Source: Chrysomallon squamiferum (lineage: Eukaryota > Mollusca > Gastropoda > Neomphalida > Peltospiridae). Taken from it: 64,000 bases of DNA. Where the stretch lies: positions 1,346,686 to 1,410,685 of the forward strand of contig CM022678.1 in assembly GCA_012295275.1 (NCBI GenBank), in the 5' to 3' direction. How positions within the stretch are numbered: position 1 is the stretch's first letter; every line of letters starts with the position of its first letter. The translations under genes and the position numbers were made by a program. A model generated the notes under the pieces. The model did not search any database. It was given only the letters and a program-made list of their open reading frames with translations, and was not told where the DNA came from. Positions 62,076-64,000 of this stretch are shown here, one piece after another.

Positions 62076-62775
62076 AGGCGATCCCACGGTTGAGATCATG
62101 CTTTGTATTCATCGCATCATCATTACCATTTAGTTATTAAAAATAATTTGTAATGGTAGAAATTACAGTAAATAACTACAGTAATATTAACTGTTGTGGT
62201 ATTAATATAAGACGGCATCGTAGAAGAGCGGTTGTAGTAGCAGTTGCATGAGAGGTAGTAGTAGTAGTAGTAGTGGTGGTGGTTGTTGTAGTAGCAGTAA
62301 TAGTAATAGTAGAGGTAATAGTGGCAATAATAGTAGTTTTTGTGCTAGTGGTAATATCAGTAGTAGCAAGAGTAACAGAACTTTAGTAGTAGAAGGCATA
62401 ATAGTAGTAGCTGTAGTAGTAATAGCATTAGTAGTGGCAGAAGGTGTAATACTTGTAGTCGTAGTTGTAGTGGTAGTAGCAATAGTAACAACAGTAGCTA
62501 CTGTTGTAAACATTTCATATCTATTTATAACCATTGTTTATAACCTTGGCCAAAGGGCAACACATGCACGCACATACAAAAAAGAACGAAAAAAGAAAGA
62601 AAGAAAGAAAAAAAAAAAACAGGGATGAAATGAGTTGTTTAATATTAATGATAGTTTAATTGGAAACTTTTAAAAGCTGGTATTTTAATTTAGCACTTTC
62701 AATGGCAGCTTTTTAAAATTATTTATATATTTATATTTATTTTTTTATTATTATTTTTTCTTCTATTGTGATTTT

Positions 62776-62778
62776 GAA

Positions 62779-62839
<61 letters not shown>

Positions 62840-62930
62840 GTAATAGTAATAATAATAATAATAGTAACGATAACGATAACAGTAACGATAACAGTAACAA
62901 TAACAATAATAATAATAATAATAACAATAA
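62776..62930. repeat. (AAT)n and (AACGAT)n compound microsatellite
   Basis: About 20 AAT units continue into AGT and GATAAC/GTAACG hexamer-like variants. Poly-Ile frames on both strands are artefacts. Confidence 0.92.
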
Positions 62931-63202
62931 TAAATGTCATATTTATTCGTCTATTTTCTTAATAGTTTATATTACCTAGAATCCTACCATGTTTATTACA
63001 CGGGACAGAATTAATATCGTCGATAATATCGATTTTCTATCGAAACACTTCCGCTTATGTCGTAAATATTTAAGCAAACAATCATGGAGAATCGAAGAAA
63101 ATGGGAAACAAGCGTTAATAATGAATTCATGATTATTCAGAAATCTCTATTCATTTCTCTTCAGGAAATTATTGGTCCTGAAATTTCTTGGCGAACTTTT
63201 GC

Positions 63203-63436
63203 TGACCCAGATACATAATTAGTGCGACACTGCAATGACCTAGTTACATAATTATTTGGGGATCTGGTCTGACCTAATTACATAATTACTACCCCGTTGT
63301 GTCGACCTAGTTACATAATTATTTTACTGCGATTGTCTAGTTTTCCAATTATTGTCGAACTTACATAATTAGCAGGAAGTTGTGATGACCTAGCTATATA
63401 ATTATGCTACTGACTGACCTAGTTAAATAATTACGT
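63203..63436. repeat. Degenerate array of GACCTAGTTACATAATTA units
   Basis: About eight diverged units begin near 63203, 63236, 63271, 63304, 63337, 63365, 63387 and 63417. Spacing is about 25-35 bases with dissimilar spacers between the cores. Each core holds ATAATTA or a close variant, a homeodomain-type site. It is followed by ACGTCA/ACGTGA motifs at 63432-63475. Confidence 0.7.
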
Positions 63437-63796
63437 CACTGCATTATACCCATTACGTGATAACCACGTCATTATTTTAACCTCTGTGAGCCTCTATAAA
63501 AACTCAGTTAAGGGTTTATGCAACGCGAAATGTGAAAGGAACATTTGTAAATGTCAAACTCCATGAAATATTGGTTGATATTAGAAATGGTCTGCGGTGT
63601 GTAATACAGGTCGTACCATATAAGTTTCAAAACGAGGCTATTCTCGCGCCAGCCTACTTACTGAATAACATTTCTACATAAATCTGTCTATAAAGTTGTT
63701 GACAAATAATTTGGATGTATATTTTTTTTTTTGTACCGATAGTCATTTATATTATTTTTTCTTACAGTGTTCATGCATACTGGAGCTTAAATGTAT

Positions 63797-63799
63797 TAC

Positions 63800-63850
<51 letters not shown>
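63797..63850. repeat. (ATT)n microsatellite
   Basis: About 17 perfect ATT units near the right edge. The rest of 63440-64000 shows nothing coding. Confidence 0.93.
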
Positions 63851-64000
63851 AGCATACCTATCGAGACTTGTTATTTTTTTCTTCTAAATATACATTTTAC
63901 CGATCAAATCTATTGTGATAATAACAAAACAGTCTATTTTGTTTAATATTATTATTAATTAAAAGTAATCATAATAGTAGTTATTAACATTTTATTAAGC

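Larger units (their letters stand above)
59740..62480. repeat. Cryptic trinucleotide field (CTA/GTA/GTT/GCA)
   Basis: Scattered, diverged trinucleotides: ACT/ACA-rich at 59750-59960, then GTA/GTT/GCA-rich with AGT and AGC blocks at 60180-60700, 61330-61640 and 62220-62480. Strand bias flips near 59960-60180. Frames here code for homopolymer-like Val/Ser/Thr/Leu peptides and are not convincing genes. Confidence 0.75.

Noticed and set aside
62202-62628. Ser/Val/Leu-rich frames on both strands
   Set aside because: Trinucleotide GTA/GTT repeat read in several frames, with no codon constraint.

Overview
The window is nuclear DNA from an animal, most likely a mollusc and perhaps a gastropod. The genes carry many short exons with GT-AG introns. 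The DNA between exons is very AT-rich and full of (AAT)n, (AAAT)n, (TG)n and (AG)n tracts. Intronic copies of a SINE-like sequence (11518-11830, 12004-12112) resemble an element I associate with gastropod genomes. I built the gene models by chaining exons by hand on splice sites, reading phase and family similarity.

Eight genes alternate strictly in orientation. (1) BAG3-type co-chaperone, + strand, 677-2620. (2) SDHA, the succinate dehydrogenase flavoprotein, - strand, 15 exons, 10053-21768. (3) Ankyrin/SOCS-box (ASB-type) ubiquitin-ligase adaptor, + strand, 5 exons, 22285-25517. (4) MCCC2, methylcrotonoyl-CoA carboxylase beta, - strand, 16 exons seen, 28757-39085. (5) MORN2, + strand, 4 exons, 40436-42566. 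(6) VCPKMT/METTL21D protein-lysine methyltransferase, - strand, 4 exons, 43968-45816. (7) RDM1, RAD52-motif RNA-binding protein, + strand, 6 exons, 46127-51026. (8) An unrecognised single-exon basic protein, - strand, 53923-54621. This gives three head-to-head pairs (SDHA/ASB, MCCC2/MORN2, VCPKMT/RDM1) with intergenic spaces of about 0.3-1.4 kb, and four tail-to-tail pairs. The genes do not form one pathway; two are mitochondrial enzymes (SDHA, MCCC2). From about 54.6 kb to the end I see no convincing gene, only simple repeats, small tandem duplications and a few regulatory-looking motifs.

The most striking pattern is that tandem repeats repeatedly start at exon-intron junctions and copy the splice site itself. 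About 39 copies of the SDHA exon 4 acceptor, including 9 exon bases, fill the preceding intron. About 24 copies of a unit carrying CAG|GTAACA follow RDM1 exon 4. The donor and exon end of ASB exon 3 are copied about four times. The MCCC2 exon at 36421-36548 has its end and donor freshly duplicated. Other repeats abut SDHA exon 5 and three more MCCC2 exons.

Other points of note: a phased heat-shock-element cluster just upstream of BAG3; a perfect RFX X-box upstream of the unrecognised gene 8; three one-base reading-frame shifts, all in the +1 sense, in BAG3 and SDHA; and two MCCC2 coding segments that cannot be found in otherwise intact flanks.
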